Assembly (NCBI GenBank): GCA_050946375.1
Contig: JBMNUT010000002.1
Span: 62,001 to 126,000, forward strand
Length of the DNA: 64,000 nt
DNA from: UBA1794 sp050946375
GTDB taxonomy: Bacteria; Bacteroidota; Bacteroidia; Bacteroidales; Bacteroidaceae
Reading direction: 5' to 3'
The number at the start of each line of letters is the position of its first letter. The first letter of the stretch is position 1. Below, piece after piece: positions 1 to 7,915 of this stretch. The position numbers and the translations under genes are program-made. A model generated the notes under the pieces. It had not been told where the DNA came from and made no database searches. It saw only the letters and a program-made list of their open reading frames with translations.

Positions 1-467
1 AGCCGCCGACGCCCGCTGAAAAGAGGAAAGGCAAACTGCGGATGGAGAAAAATGTACTGGTGGGCAATGCACACTTGCGGTATGGAAGGAGCGCAAAACA
101 GGTAGGTCAGTCCGCAAATCACTTCGTAGAAATTCACCACTACGTCGGCGCCGCTGCGCTCAATCTGCTCCTTCAACTGACGCACGGAGCGCATGCAACG
201 GGGCAGATGCCTGCATCCGTTGAGCGCACTCCGCAGGAGATTGCCCCGCTTGCCGTCGGGGTCTACCTCGATTCCGGGGCTGAAAAAGCGCGAAACCGGA
301 GCCTTGATGCGGGAGAGGAAGAAGTCCGGAAGCTCGGCAGTGGTACTGCTTTTCCCTACGAGCGCACCGACTACTTCGTGGCCGCGTGCCGTCAGGATTT
401 CCTCGAGTGCTACGGCCTGAGTCAGATGGCCGTGGCCTTCGCCTTGAACGATGAATAGGTATTTCAT
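1..467 (-). CDS. Glycosyltransferase, MurG/GT28-like (partial, 3' end outside window)
   Basis: The minus strand reads open from an ATG at 467 to the window edge (155 codons, no stop). The protein begins MKYLFIVQGEGHGHLTQAVA, the glycine-rich GxGHxxQ start of the N-terminal Rossmann domain in GT-B enzymes such as MurG. Next come 'GHEVVGALVGKSS' and 'GADVVVNFYEVICGLTY', a pattern I recognise from a conserved Bacteroidales glycosyltransferase. Only the acceptor-side half is visible, so the nucleotide-sugar site cannot be checked. The substrate is unknown. A plus-strand reading frame over the same bases is a shadow. Confidence 0.8.
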   Translation of the reverse strand, partial: MKYLFIVQGEGHGHLTQAVALEEILTARGHEVVGALVGKSSTTAELPDFFLSRIKAPVSRFFSPGIEVDPDGKRGNLLRSALNGCRHLPRCMRSVRQLKEQIERSGADVVVNFYEVICGLTYLFCAPSIPQVCIAHQYIFLHPQFAFPLFSGRRR

Positions 468-568
468 TTTTCTATGTCGTCTTTTCTTTTTGGGCATTGC
501 AAAAATGAGCTGAAATTGTTACATAGGAAATACAAGCACGTTACTATATTATTAAAAGCCCTGCGCCC

Positions 569-1309
569 CTATCGGAACAGAGCGCGCAGGCGCAGCCCGT
601 AGCCCGCCAGCTCGCGGCGCAGGAGGCGCGGGTCGGTGCCGGTGGCGCGCTGCAGCAACTGCCAGAAGCGCGGGCCGTGGTTCATCTCGACCGTATGGCA
701 AAGCTCGTGACAGACTACGTAATTCACCAGATGCAGCGGCAGGAGCACCAGGAAGAGGCTCAGCGAGATGTCTTTTGCCGAGGAGCAGCTGCCCCAGCGG
801 CTGTGCATCTTGCGCACGTGTACCGCCCCGTAGGCGAATCCGTGCTGCCGCGCCTGCGCCTCGACGAGGGGCGGCAGGGAGCGCAGTGCGGTGCGCCGCA
901 TCGTGTTGAGCGCTACCTGGCGCACGGCGGCCTGCACCTCGGGGCGCGAAGTGTCGTAGCGGCAAGGCAGAAGCAGGCGGTAAGCGCTGGGCGAGCCTGC
1001 GGGCCAGCTCTCCAGACGCAGGGCGGAGAGGTCGGACTGCGCCAGCGCAAAGCTGTAGAGAGGAGCTTCAATCCGGAAACCGGGGACAAACGTTTCGCGC
1101 GGGGCGGCGCGCCCGCGCAGGCGGAGGAGGTCGCTTTCGCGGCTGCGGAGCACGGCTTCCACATCGGTGCGACGCACTCCGGGCGGGCAAGTGACGCGCA
1201 ACTCCTCGCGGTTCGGGTAGCGAAAGATGAAACTGCGGGCCCGTTCGTTGGCAACGAGGCGCACGTGCCCCAGCAAAGGATGGTCGAAATCGGCTAAATC
1301 AGCAGGCAT
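569..1309 (-). CDS. M48-family/YgjP-like (DUF45) zinc metallopeptidase
   Basis: A 246-residue protein. The C-terminal third has the gluzincin signature: 'MHSRWGSCSS' followed by 'VVCHELCHTVEMNHGPRFW', where HELCH supplies two zinc ligands and the catalytic Glu, and the following H-x-P-x-F-W is the usual third-ligand region of YgjP/DUF45 proteins. There is no signal peptide, so it is probably cytoplasmic. A TTG two codons upstream (1315) would also be in frame, but the ATG at 1309 is the natural start. It is transcribed away from the acyltransferase pair and is probably served by the minus-strand -7 element at 1449-1456. That would give a leader of over 100 nt containing a perfect 15-bp hairpin. 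Confidence 0.88.
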   Translation of the reverse strand: MPADLADFDHPLLGHVRLVANERARSFIFRYPNREELRVTCPPGVRRTDVEAVLRSRESDLLRLRGRAAPRETFVPGFRIEAPLYSFALAQSDLSALRLESWPAGSPSAYRLLLPCRYDTSRPEVQAAVRQVALNTMRRTALRSLPPLVEAQARQHGFAYGAVHVRKMHSRWGSCSSAKDISLSLFLVLLPLHLVNYVVCHELCHTVEMNHGPRFWQLLQRATGTDPRLLRRELAGYGLRLRALFR

Positions 1310-1341
1310 AATCAACCGCCAAAGATACGAATCTTTTCGTT

Positions 1342-1436
1342 AGTGCCTGCACTTTTCCGAAAAAGTGCAGGCACTTTACGCAAAAAGGCGAGACACTTTT
1401 TCCGCAAAAATGCAAGGCATTTGCGAAAAAAGGAAG
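1342..1436. repeat. Dispersed AAAAGTGC/GCACTTTT repeat, locus 1 (15-bp perfect hairpin)
   Basis: Bases 1342-1356 pair perfectly with 1361-1375 (15 bp, loop CCGA), giving AGTGCCTGCACTTTT and its complement. Two more units follow, including a small AAATGC-AAG-GCATTT palindrome at 1408-1422. The locus lies in a divergent intergenic region, inside the predicted leader of the metallopeptidase gene, so it is not at the end of any gene. Confidence 0.85.
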
Positions 1437-1448
1437 CCCAAAAAGAGC

Positions 1449-1477
1449 AAAGATAGGGAAAGATGGAGTATCTTTGC
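1449..1477. promoter_or_regulatory. Back-to-back divergent promoters (two TATCTTTG -7 elements)
   Basis: TATCTTTG occurs on the plus strand at 1470-1477 (31 bp before the GlsA-like start) and on the minus strand at 1449-1456 (CAAAGATA on plus). The two -7 elements are exact inverted copies separated by 13 bp. Both match the Bacteroidetes TAnnTTTG consensus. No convincing -33 TTTG is seen for either. Confidence 0.65.
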
Positions 1478-1507
1478 CCGTCGAAATAATTTTTTGTCCC
1501 TGAATAA

Positions 1508-2332
1508 ATGAGTGAAACTCCCTTGCAACTCATCGACATCGACCAGGTGCTGCGCGAGAAAGCGCCAAGCAAATACCGCTACATACCCCGGTTTGTAGTC
1601 AACTACTTGCGCCACATCGTGCACGAAGACGAGCTGAACCAGTTCATTCGCAGCGCGCATGGGCTGAAAGGAGTAGACTACTTGCACGCCATCCTGCGCT
1701 TCCTCAACGTAAAGATACGGCTCGAAGGCGAGAAAAACCTCCCCCCGGCCGACGCCGCCCCCTGCATCTTTGCCTGCAACCACCCGCTGGGTGCCATCGA
1801 CGGCGTAGGCGTAGGAGCCGTGTTGGGCGACCACTACCACGGAAAGATACGCTACCTCGTAAACGATCTGCTGATGAACGTGGAAGGACTGGCCCCCCTT
1901 TGCGTGCCGATCAACAAGACCGGAGCGCAGTCGCGCCAGCTGCCCCGGCAGATAAGCGAGGGGCTCGCGAGCGAAAACCACTTCATCTTTTTCCCCGCCG
2001 GCCTGTGCTCCCGCCGCCACGGCGGCGTAATCCGCGACCCGGAGTGGGGCAAGCAATTCATCGTACAGAGCATCAAAACGCACCGCGACGTAGTGCCCCT
2101 GCACTTCAGCGGCAGCAACTCCGGATTTTTCTACCGCCTGGCCAACCTGAGAGCCGCCTTGAATTTGAAAATCAACATAGAGATGATGTACTTAGCCGAC
2201 GAGATGATGAAAAACCGCGGCAAGGAATTCACCCTGACCATAGGCAAGCCCATCCCCTGGGCCACGTTCGATTCTTCACGGACACCCAAGCAATGGAGCC
2301 AATACGTGCGGGACATCGTCTACAAACTCTAA
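1508..2332 (+). CDS. glsA: GlsA-like O-acyltransferase (glycine/ornithine-type lipid synthesis)
   Basis: A 274-residue PlsC-superfamily acyltransferase. The motif I region reads 'CNHPLGAIDG', and 'FFPAGLCSRRHGGVIRD' matches motif III. The catalytic His and Asp are five residues apart (HPLGAID), not the four of classical HX4D, apparently as in the hemolysin-like branch of the family. It lies 37 bp upstream of the GlsB-like gene. In Bacteroides thetaiotaomicron a glsB-glsA pair makes N-acyl-3-acyloxy-acyl glycine lipids; here the order is A then B. The assignment rests on family resemblance and pairing. A phosphatidic-acid acyltransferase role is possible but less likely given the neighbour. 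It should act at the inner membrane face. Confidence 0.82.
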   Translation: MSETPLQLIDIDQVLREKAPSKYRYIPRFVVNYLRHIVHEDELNQFIRSAHGLKGVDYLHAILRFLNVKIRLEGEKNLPPADAAPCIFACNHPLGAIDGVGVGAVLGDHYHGKIRYLVNDLLMNVEGLAPLCVPINKTGAQSRQLPRQISEGLASENHFIFFPAGLCSRRHGGVIRDPEWGKQFIVQSIKTHRDVVPLHFSGSNSGFFYRLANLRAALNLKINIEMMYLADEMMKNRGKEFTLTIGKPIPWATFDSSRTPKQWSQYVRDIVYKL

Positions 2333-2369
2333 ACACTCCAACTACAAAACGTAAGAACCTACAACGACA

Positions 2370-3356
2370 ATGACAGAGGATATCATAGCCCCCGTGAGCC
2401 GGGAACTCCTGAAAGCGGAGCTTACTCCCGAAAAAAGGCTCCGCACCACCAACAAAAGCGGCAATGAGATTTACGTCCTAACGGCGCACGACTCCCCCCA
2501 GACCATGCGCGAAATCGGCCGGCTGCGCGAGATCGCTTTCCGGGAAGCGGGAGGCGGAACGGGAAAAAGCATGGACATCGACGAGTTCGACACCATGGAA
2601 ACGCCCTACAAGCAGCTCATCGTGTGGAACCCCGAGGAGGAAGAAATCCTCGGAGGATACCGCTATCTGGCCGGAAACGACGTGAAGTTCAACGAAGCCG
2701 GGCAGCCCATACTGGCCACCGGACACATGTTTTACTTCTCCGACTACTTCATCAAAGACTACCTCCCCTATACCGTCGAGCTGGGAAGGAGCTTCGTTTC
2801 CGTCGCATACCAGAGCAGCCGCATGGGCGCCAAGAGCCTCTTTGCGCTCGACAACCTGTGGGACGGCCTCGGAGCCCTTACCATTGTCCTGCCCAACGTG
2901 CGCTACTTCTTCGGGAAATTCACCATGTATCCCAGCTACATACGCAAGGGACGCGACATGATCCTCTACTTCCTTCAGAAACACTTCCCCGACCCCGACA
3001 AACTCGTCTATCCCCTCGACCCCATACAGATAGAGTCAAACCCCGAAGAGCTGAAGGCCTTGTTCTGCAAGGACAACTTCAAGGAAGACTACCACATACT
3101 GAATACCTGCATCCGCCGCATGGGTTACAACATTCCGCCCCTGGTGAATGCCTACATGAGCCTGTCGCCCACGATGAAAGTATTCGGCACGGCCATCAAC
3201 GACGACTTCGGCAATGTGGAAGAAACGGGCATACTCATCGCCGTAAACGAGATACTCGAAGAGAAAAAGATGAGGCACATCGAGACCTTCTATCAGGAGA
3301 ACTCCAACGCGCGCCCCCTCCATTTGGGCAACTCGCCTATTATATATAAGGAATAA
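2370..3356 (+). CDS. glsB: GlsB-like N-acyltransferase (GNAT/hemolysin-like)
   Basis: A 328-residue protein of the OlsB/GlsB hemolysin-like family, which has an acyl-homoserine-lactone-synthase-type GNAT fold. Recognisable features are 'LREIAFREAGGGTGKSMDIDEFD', 'EILGGYRYLAG', 'VELGRSFVS' and the late 'RRMGYNIPPLVNAYMSLSP'. The family transfers a 3-hydroxyacyl chain from acyl-ACP to the amine of glycine or ornithine, giving the substrate of GlsA. It is translationally close to the preceding gene (37 bp) and probably in one transcript with it. The amino-acid acceptor cannot be read from sequence; glycine is inferred from Bacteroides precedents. Confidence 0.85.
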   Translation: MTEDIIAPVSRELLKAELTPEKRLRTTNKSGNEIYVLTAHDSPQTMREIGRLREIAFREAGGGTGKSMDIDEFDTMETPYKQLIVWNPEEEEILGGYRYLAGNDVKFNEAGQPILATGHMFYFSDYFIKDYLPYTVELGRSFVSVAYQSSRMGAKSLFALDNLWDGLGALTIVLPNVRYFFGKFTMYPSYIRKGRDMILYFLQKHFPDPDKLVYPLDPIQIESNPEELKALFCKDNFKEDYHILNTCIRRMGYNIPPLVNAYMSLSPTMKVFGTAINDDFGNVEETGILIAVNEILEEKKMRHIETFYQENSNARPLHLGNSPIIYKE

Positions 3357-3371
3357 GCACCGGCACACCGG

Positions 3372-3437
3372 GGAAAAAGTCCCAGCACTTTTCCCCGAAA
3401 GTGCCGCCCCTTTTGCCGAAAAGCCCCGCCGCTTTTC
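3372..3437. repeat. Dispersed repeat, locus 2 (glsB-dut intergenic)
   Basis: Three tandem units of the family, including a GCACTTT-TCCCCG-AAAGTGC hairpin and a degenerate 'CTTTTGCCGAAAAG' unit. The locus lies 66 bp before dut and could attenuate transcription between the lipid genes and the envelope operon. Confidence 0.75.
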
Positions 3438-3502
3438 AACCCAACCCCTGCCCCGCTTCCCCCACCGGAGAAGCGGGCGAAACCCAAAAAACAGCGACTT
3501 CT

Positions 3503-3937
3503 ATGAAAATACGCATCATCAACCGCTCCTCCTACCCGCTCCCGCAATACGCAACCCCCCAGTCGGCCGGCATGGACCTGCGGGCCGAACTGCCCGAACC
3601 CCTCGTGCTCCAGCCCATGGAGCGCAAGCTCATACCCACCGGCTTGCGCATCGCCCTGCCCGAAGGCTACGAGGCACAGATACGACCCCGCAGCGGACTC
3701 GCACTCAAGCACGGCATCACCGTGCTCAACAGCCCCGGCACTATCGACGCAGACTACCGCGGCGAAATAGGAATCATACTGGCCAATCTCTCCACAACCC
3801 CCTTCACCCTGAACCCCGGGGAGCGCATCGCGCAGATGATAATTGCGCGCCACGAACGCGCCGAATGGGAGGAAACCGACGAACTCGACAGCACCGAGCG
3901 CGGAGAAGGCGGCTTCGGACACACAGGAAGGGAGTGA
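3503..3937 (+). CDS. dut: dUTP diphosphatase
   Basis: A 144-residue trimeric-type dUTPase that hydrolyses dUTP to dUMP and PPi. The conserved motifs appear in order: AGMDLRA (1), PRSGLALKHG (2), GTIDADYRGEI (3, with the catalytic Asp and uracil-pocket Tyr), GERIAQMII (4) and RGEGGFGHTGR (5, the mobile C-terminal arm). The frame is open further upstream but only reads through the repeat locus, so the ATG at 3503 is the start. Seven bases separate it from the TPR gene. Confidence 0.97.
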   Translation: MKIRIINRSSYPLPQYATPQSAGMDLRAELPEPLVLQPMERKLIPTGLRIALPEGYEAQIRPRSGLALKHGITVLNSPGTIDADYRGEIGIILANLSTTPFTLNPGERIAQMIIARHERAEWEETDELDSTERGEGGFGHTGRE

Positions 3938-3944
3938 CTCGGCC

Positions 3945-5645
3945 ATGAAACACCTGCTCACCCTGCTCTGCGCGCTGCTCCTCCTGAGCCACGGCGTCTA
4001 CGCACAAGACGAAAAACAAGCCCGGTTCGACTACTTCTACCTCGAGGCCGTGCGGCTTCAGGCCGCCAACCGGCTGACCGATGCCTTCGAAATGTTCCGC
4101 TACTGCGAGCGTCTCGACTCAACCTCTGCCGATGTCCAATACGCCCTCGCACCTTTTTATATATCCCTGCGCATGGACTCCATCGGATTTGCCTGCCTCG
4201 AGAAAGCATGCCGCCTCGCCCCCGACAATTACTGGTATGCCTCGCAACTGGCCGGCCTGTACGTCAGCAAAGGAAGATACCCCGAAGCCATCGCACGCTA
4301 CGAAGCCATGCGCCGCAAATACCCGCAACGCGAAGAACCCATCTACCAGCTTCTCGACCTGTACCCCCGCACCGGCGAGTTCGAACAGGCAGTAGCCCTG
4401 CTCGACAGCCTCGAGCAAAAAAGCGGAAAGAACGAAGAGATCAGCCTGCGCAAGTCGCAACTCTTCCTCTACCAGCACAAGCCCGAAGAAGCCTACCGCG
4501 AAGTCGCCTCCCTCATCGTGGCCTACCCCGACGAGCCGCGCTACCGCTGTTTGCTCGGCGACCTCTACCTCTCGCAAGACCAATACCCGGAAGCCCTGGC
4601 CGAATACCAGGCCGCACTGAAGCAAGACCCCAGCAGCGAAATGACCCGAACCTCGCTGGCAACCTACTACGAGACCGTAGGCGACAGCGCAAACTACATA
4701 CGCACCATCGAAGGACTCCTGCTCGACTCCCTCACCAGCAGCGACACAAAGGGGCAAATCATGGCACACCTCATACGCGAAGCCCCCGACAGCCCCATCG
4801 ACAGCACCCGCACCCTCCAGCTCTTCGACCGCATCATGGAGCAGGAAACGGAGGACAACAACCTGATGATGCTCTACGCACAATACCTGCTCGCCCATGA
4901 CATGCGCGAAAAAGCCGCACCCGTACTCCGCGAACTGCTCGCACGCGACCCCTCGAACACACTCGTGCGCCAGCAACTTCTCATAGCCGCCATCTCCAAG
5001 CAGGACGCCGAAACCATCATCAACCTCTGCATCCCCGTCACCCGCGAAGCGCCCCAAACGCCCGACGACCTCGCATTCCACTACTACCTCACCGCAGCCT
5101 ACTACCAGGAAGACCGCTACGAAGACGCACTTGCCACCGCACAAAACGCCCTGGCCCACCTGCCCCAGGGAGTGAACGATGCACTCATCTCCGACTTCTG
5201 GGCCGTATCCGGCGACCTCTTCCACCTGCTCAAACGCGAAAACGAAGCCTTCGCCGCCTACGATTCCTCGCTGGCCTACAACCCGCGCAACATCGGTTCG
5301 CTCAACAACTATGCCTACTACATCAGCCTGCAGCCGCAAGGCGACCTGCAAAAGGCCGAGCGAATGAGCAAAATAACCATCGAAGAAGAGCCCTACAACA
5401 GCACCTATCTCGACACCTACGCATGGATTCTCCACCGGCTCGGCAAGGCAGAAGAAGCACGCACCTACATCGACCGCTGTCTGGCCCTCGACAAAGAGCA
5501 AAGCGCCGAGCTCCTCGACCACGCCGGCGACATCTATTTCGCACTCGGCCTCAAGGCAGAAGCCATAGACTTCTGGCAGAAAGCCCTCAAAGCCGGCATC
5601 GAAAACCCGAAAGAAGTGGAACAAAAAATCAAGAAAGCCCAATGA
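3945..5645 (+). CDS. Secreted tetratricopeptide-repeat protein
   Basis: 566 residues with a signal peptide (MKHLLTLLCALLLLSHGVYA-Q), then TPR units almost throughout, for example 'YWYASQLAGLYVSKGRYPEAIARYEAM', 'YRCLLGDLYLSQDQYPEALAEYQAAL' and a C-terminal pair ending 'GDIYFALGLKAEAIDFWQKAL'. It is likely a periplasmic or outer-membrane-associated scaffold with no catalytic motif. Its stop overlaps the next start (ATGA), so the two are translationally coupled. The order dut-TPR-DUF4292-M23 looks like a conserved Bacteroidales envelope cluster. The start at 3945 is chosen for its signal peptide; the frame extends upstream only inside dut. Confidence 0.92.
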   Translation: MKHLLTLLCALLLLSHGVYAQDEKQARFDYFYLEAVRLQAANRLTDAFEMFRYCERLDSTSADVQYALAPFYISLRMDSIGFACLEKACRLAPDNYWYASQLAGLYVSKGRYPEAIARYEAMRRKYPQREEPIYQLLDLYPRTGEFEQAVALLDSLEQKSGKNEEISLRKSQLFLYQHKPEEAYREVASLIVAYPDEPRYRCLLGDLYLSQDQYPEALAEYQAALKQDPSSEMTRTSLATYYETVGDSANYIRTIEGLLLDSLTSSDTKGQIMAHLIREAPDSPIDSTRTLQLFDRIMEQETEDNNLMMLYAQYLLAHDMREKAAPVLRELLARDPSNTLVRQQLLIAAISKQDAETIINLCIPVTREAPQTPDDLAFHYYLTAAYYQEDRYEDALATAQNALAHLPQGVNDALISDFWAVSGDLFHLLKRENEAFAAYDSSLAYNPRNIGSLNNYAYYISLQPQGDLQKAERMSKITIEEEPYNSTYLDTYAWILHRLGKAEEARTYIDRCLALDKEQSAELLDHAGDIYFALGLKAEAIDFWQKALKAGIENPKEVEQKIKKAQ

Positions 5646-6562
5646 ACACGCCCCGACCCGCAGCCCTCCACAGAAAAAGCACGGCACTTTTCCCCAAAAG
5701 TGCCGGCACTTTTTGGAGAAAGTGCCGCCGCTTGCTGCCCATAGCCCTGCTCCTTCTCGCCATGACCGCCTGCAGCACGCGCAAACACGCCATAGCCGAG
5801 CGCGAAAACGCACCCGCAGTCACCCCCGCCACCAGCAAGGAAGCACGCAAAATACTCGAGCAGCAATCACTTGCCTGGGCCGGTTCCTACACAAGCAAGG
5901 CACGCTTCAACTTCACACTCGGGCAGAAAACCTTCTCACTCAACGGCACCCTGCGCCTCAAGCACAACGAGGCGCTCCAGATATCCCTGCAAGTTCCCCT
6001 CCTCGGCATGGAGGCCGCACGCATCGAGGCTACCCCCGAGCGAATCATAATCATCGACCGCCTCCACAAGCGCTACGTCGAAGAACCCATCGAGCACCTC
6101 AGCGCCCTCTCGGGGACGGGGCTCGACTTCTACGCCCTGCAGGCACTCCTGAGCGCAACCCTCTTCCAGCCCGGCACCAAGGACTTCACCCTCGACGACG
6201 CAATGGCCATGAAGTTCTCCACACGCGAGGCGGAAAACATCTACCGCCTCACCGCCTCCGGACAAGGGCTCAACTACGCCTTCGACCTCGATGCCACGAG
6301 CCAGCGCATCGCCGCCGCCACCGTAGCCAAGACGGGCAGCCGCTACGCCTGCACATGGCAGTATGCCGGCTACGAAAACACCGGTACACGCGCCTTCCCC
6401 ACCCGCATCAAAGCCCAATTCAACGGCGGGAAAACAACCCTCTCCCTGGAACTCGGGCTCAACAAACTCGAGGCCTCCGACTGGAAAGCCGACACTTCCC
6501 CCTCATCGCGCTACCAGAAAATCGAACTGGCCGACATACTCAAACTCCTCTCCGCCCTGTAA
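5642..6562 (+). CDS. DUF4292 lipoprotein (LolB/LolA-like fold candidate)
   Basis: 306 residues. A lipobox LLAMTAC near residue 40 marks a lipoprotein, and the body ('SYTSKARFNFTLGQKTFSLNGTLRLKHNEALQISLQVPLLGMEAARIEATPERI') is typical of DUF4292, whose beta-rich fold resembles LolB-type lipoprotein carriers. The n-region of the signal peptide is unusually long because residues 11-30 are encoded by two copies of the dispersed repeat (STALFPKSAGTFWRK). The start overlaps the TPR stop by 4 bp. A role in outer-membrane lipoprotein or LPS handling is inferred only. Confidence 0.88.
   Translation: MNTPRPAALHRKSTALFPKSAGTFWRKCRRLLPIALLLLAMTACSTRKHAIAERENAPAVTPATSKEARKILEQQSLAWAGSYTSKARFNFTLGQKTFSLNGTLRLKHNEALQISLQVPLLGMEAARIEATPERIIIIDRLHKRYVEEPIEHLSALSGTGLDFYALQALLSATLFQPGTKDFTLDDAMAMKFSTREAENIYRLTASGQGLNYAFDLDATSQRIAAATVAKTGSRYACTWQYAGYENTGTRAFPTRIKAQFNGGKTTLSLELGLNKLEASDWKADTSPSSRYQKIELADILKLLSAL
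5672..5735. repeat. Dispersed repeat, locus 3, inside the DUF4292 signal peptide
   Basis: Two and a half units including the perfect palindrome AAAAGTGCCGGCACTTTT, in frame, encoding K-S-A-G-T-F. The repeat lengthens the n-region without breaking the signal peptide. Confidence 0.85.
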
Positions 6563-6574
6563 AACACTGCACCC

Positions 6575-7903
6575 ATGCGCATCTTCTTACTACTGCTACT
6601 GGCCTTCGCCCCGTTTGCCCTGCAAGCACAGACGAACAGCACCATACGTTCGCTCCAAAACAAGCGCGCCCAGCTGCAAAAGCAAATCGAACAAAAGGAA
6701 AAGCTCCTCAACACGACCCAAAAAGACGTGCGCACGCAGCTCCAGAACCTCTCCACGCTCAACAGCCAGATAGAGGAACGCAAGAAATACATACAAGGCA
6801 TTGAGGAAGACGTGCGCCTCATCGACGCAGAAGTCCGCAACCTCAACCGACAACTCGATAGCCTCGGCCAGCAACTGCAGGCGCGAAAGGAAAAATACGC
6901 CCGCTCTTTACAGCGTTTATACCGCGCTCGCACGCTACAGGAGAAGCTTATGTTCATTTTCTCGGCCTCTTCTCTGCAAGAGGCCTACCGCCGTAGCCGA
7001 TACCTCAAGGACTATGCCGGATATCAGCACGTTTTAGCCGGAGCCATCAGCAAGCAACAGGAAAAGATACAGCGCAAACGCGAAGAACTGACCGCCGTTC
7101 ACCGAGCCAAGTCGCACTTATTGGAAGAAGCGCAGCAACAACAGCAAAAACTCCAGGCACAAGAGCAGGAAAAGAAGGCGCTCGTGGCAGAACTGCAGAC
7201 GCAACAGAAGAAGATACAGCAGGAAATCAAGCGACAGCGCAGCGAGTCGAGCAAACTGAATGCCCAGATCGACCGCCTTGTGGCCATCGAAGTGGAGAAA
7301 GCCCGCAAGCGCGCCGAAGAAGAAGCACGCCGCAAGCGCGAAGCAGAGGCAGCCGCCCGCAAAAAAGCGCAGGCGCAAAAAGGAAAAACAGGCTCGCTTT
7401 CCAAGAAAAGTGCCGGCACTTCTTCCAAAAAGTCCAAGGCCACTCCCATGGAGTCCTACAAGATGAGTTCGGAAGACGCCAAACTGACCGGAACATTCGC
7501 CTCCAACAAAGGCCGTCTGCCCATACCCATCACCGGAAACTACCTCATCACCGGACACTACGGCCGCTACCGCGTAGAGGGAACCCGCAACGTCTACCTC
7601 GACAACAAGGGCATCAACATACAGGGACAGCCCGGGGCACAGGCACGAAGCATCTACGAAGGCGAAGTAGCGTCCATATTCAATGTCGGCGGACTGGCCA
7701 ACATCATCGTGCGCCACGGCACCTATCTCTCCGTCTACTGCAACCTCTCCTCCGTACAAGTCTCGGTGGGGCAAAAAGTTTCCACCCGCCAAAACCTCGG
7801 AACCGTCTACTCCGACCCGGCCGACGACGGGCGCACCGTGCTCCACTTCCAGCTGCGCAAGGAAAAAAGTCAGCTCAATCCCGAGCAATGGCTGGCACGA
7901 TAG
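6575..7903 (+). CDS. EnvC-like murein hydrolase activator (coiled coil + degenerate LytM/M23)
   Basis: 442 residues: a signal peptide (MRIFLLLLLAFAPFALQAQ), a long charged coiled coil (about 22-270), a Lys/Ala-rich linker, and a C-terminal LytM/M23 domain (about 310-440). The zinc site is eroded. The usual HxGxD reads 'NKGINIQG', the usual YxHL reads 'YCNLS', and the HLHFE motif reads 'TVLHFQLRK', with only one of the two His. This matches EnvC, which activates cell-division amidases without being a peptidase itself. A dispersed repeat encodes part of the linker. It sits 12 bp after the DUF4292 gene and 12 bp before the flippase. Confidence 0.9.
   Translation: MRIFLLLLLAFAPFALQAQTNSTIRSLQNKRAQLQKQIEQKEKLLNTTQKDVRTQLQNLSTLNSQIEERKKYIQGIEEDVRLIDAEVRNLNRQLDSLGQQLQARKEKYARSLQRLYRARTLQEKLMFIFSASSLQEAYRRSRYLKDYAGYQHVLAGAISKQQEKIQRKREELTAVHRAKSHLLEEAQQQQQKLQAQEQEKKALVAELQTQQKKIQQEIKRQRSESSKLNAQIDRLVAIEVEKARKRAEEEARRKREAEAAARKKAQAQKGKTGSLSKKSAGTSSKKSKATPMESYKMSSEDAKLTGTFASNKGRLPIPITGNYLITGHYGRYRVEGTRNVYLDNKGINIQGQPGAQARSIYEGEVASIFNVGGLANIIVRHGTYLSVYCNLSSVQVSVGQKVSTRQNLGTVYSDPADDGRTVLHFQLRKEKSQLNPEQWLAR
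7401..7434. repeat. Dispersed repeat, locus 4, in the EnvC-like linker
   Basis: GAAAAGTGCCGGCACTTCTTCCAAAAAG in frame encodes K-S-A-G-T-S-S-K-K between the coiled coil and LytM domain, a position that tolerates insertion. Confidence 0.8.
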
Positions 7904-7915
7904 AGGAGAAAGCCC

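Noticed and set aside
42..458. 138-codon plus-strand frame at the window start
   Set aside because: The minus strand over the same bases encodes a convincing glycosyltransferase N terminus.
4119..5813. 564-codon minus-strand frame opposite the TPR gene
   Set aside because: Antisense shadow of a clear TPR protein, with Val/Gly/Glu-rich composition and no homology pattern.
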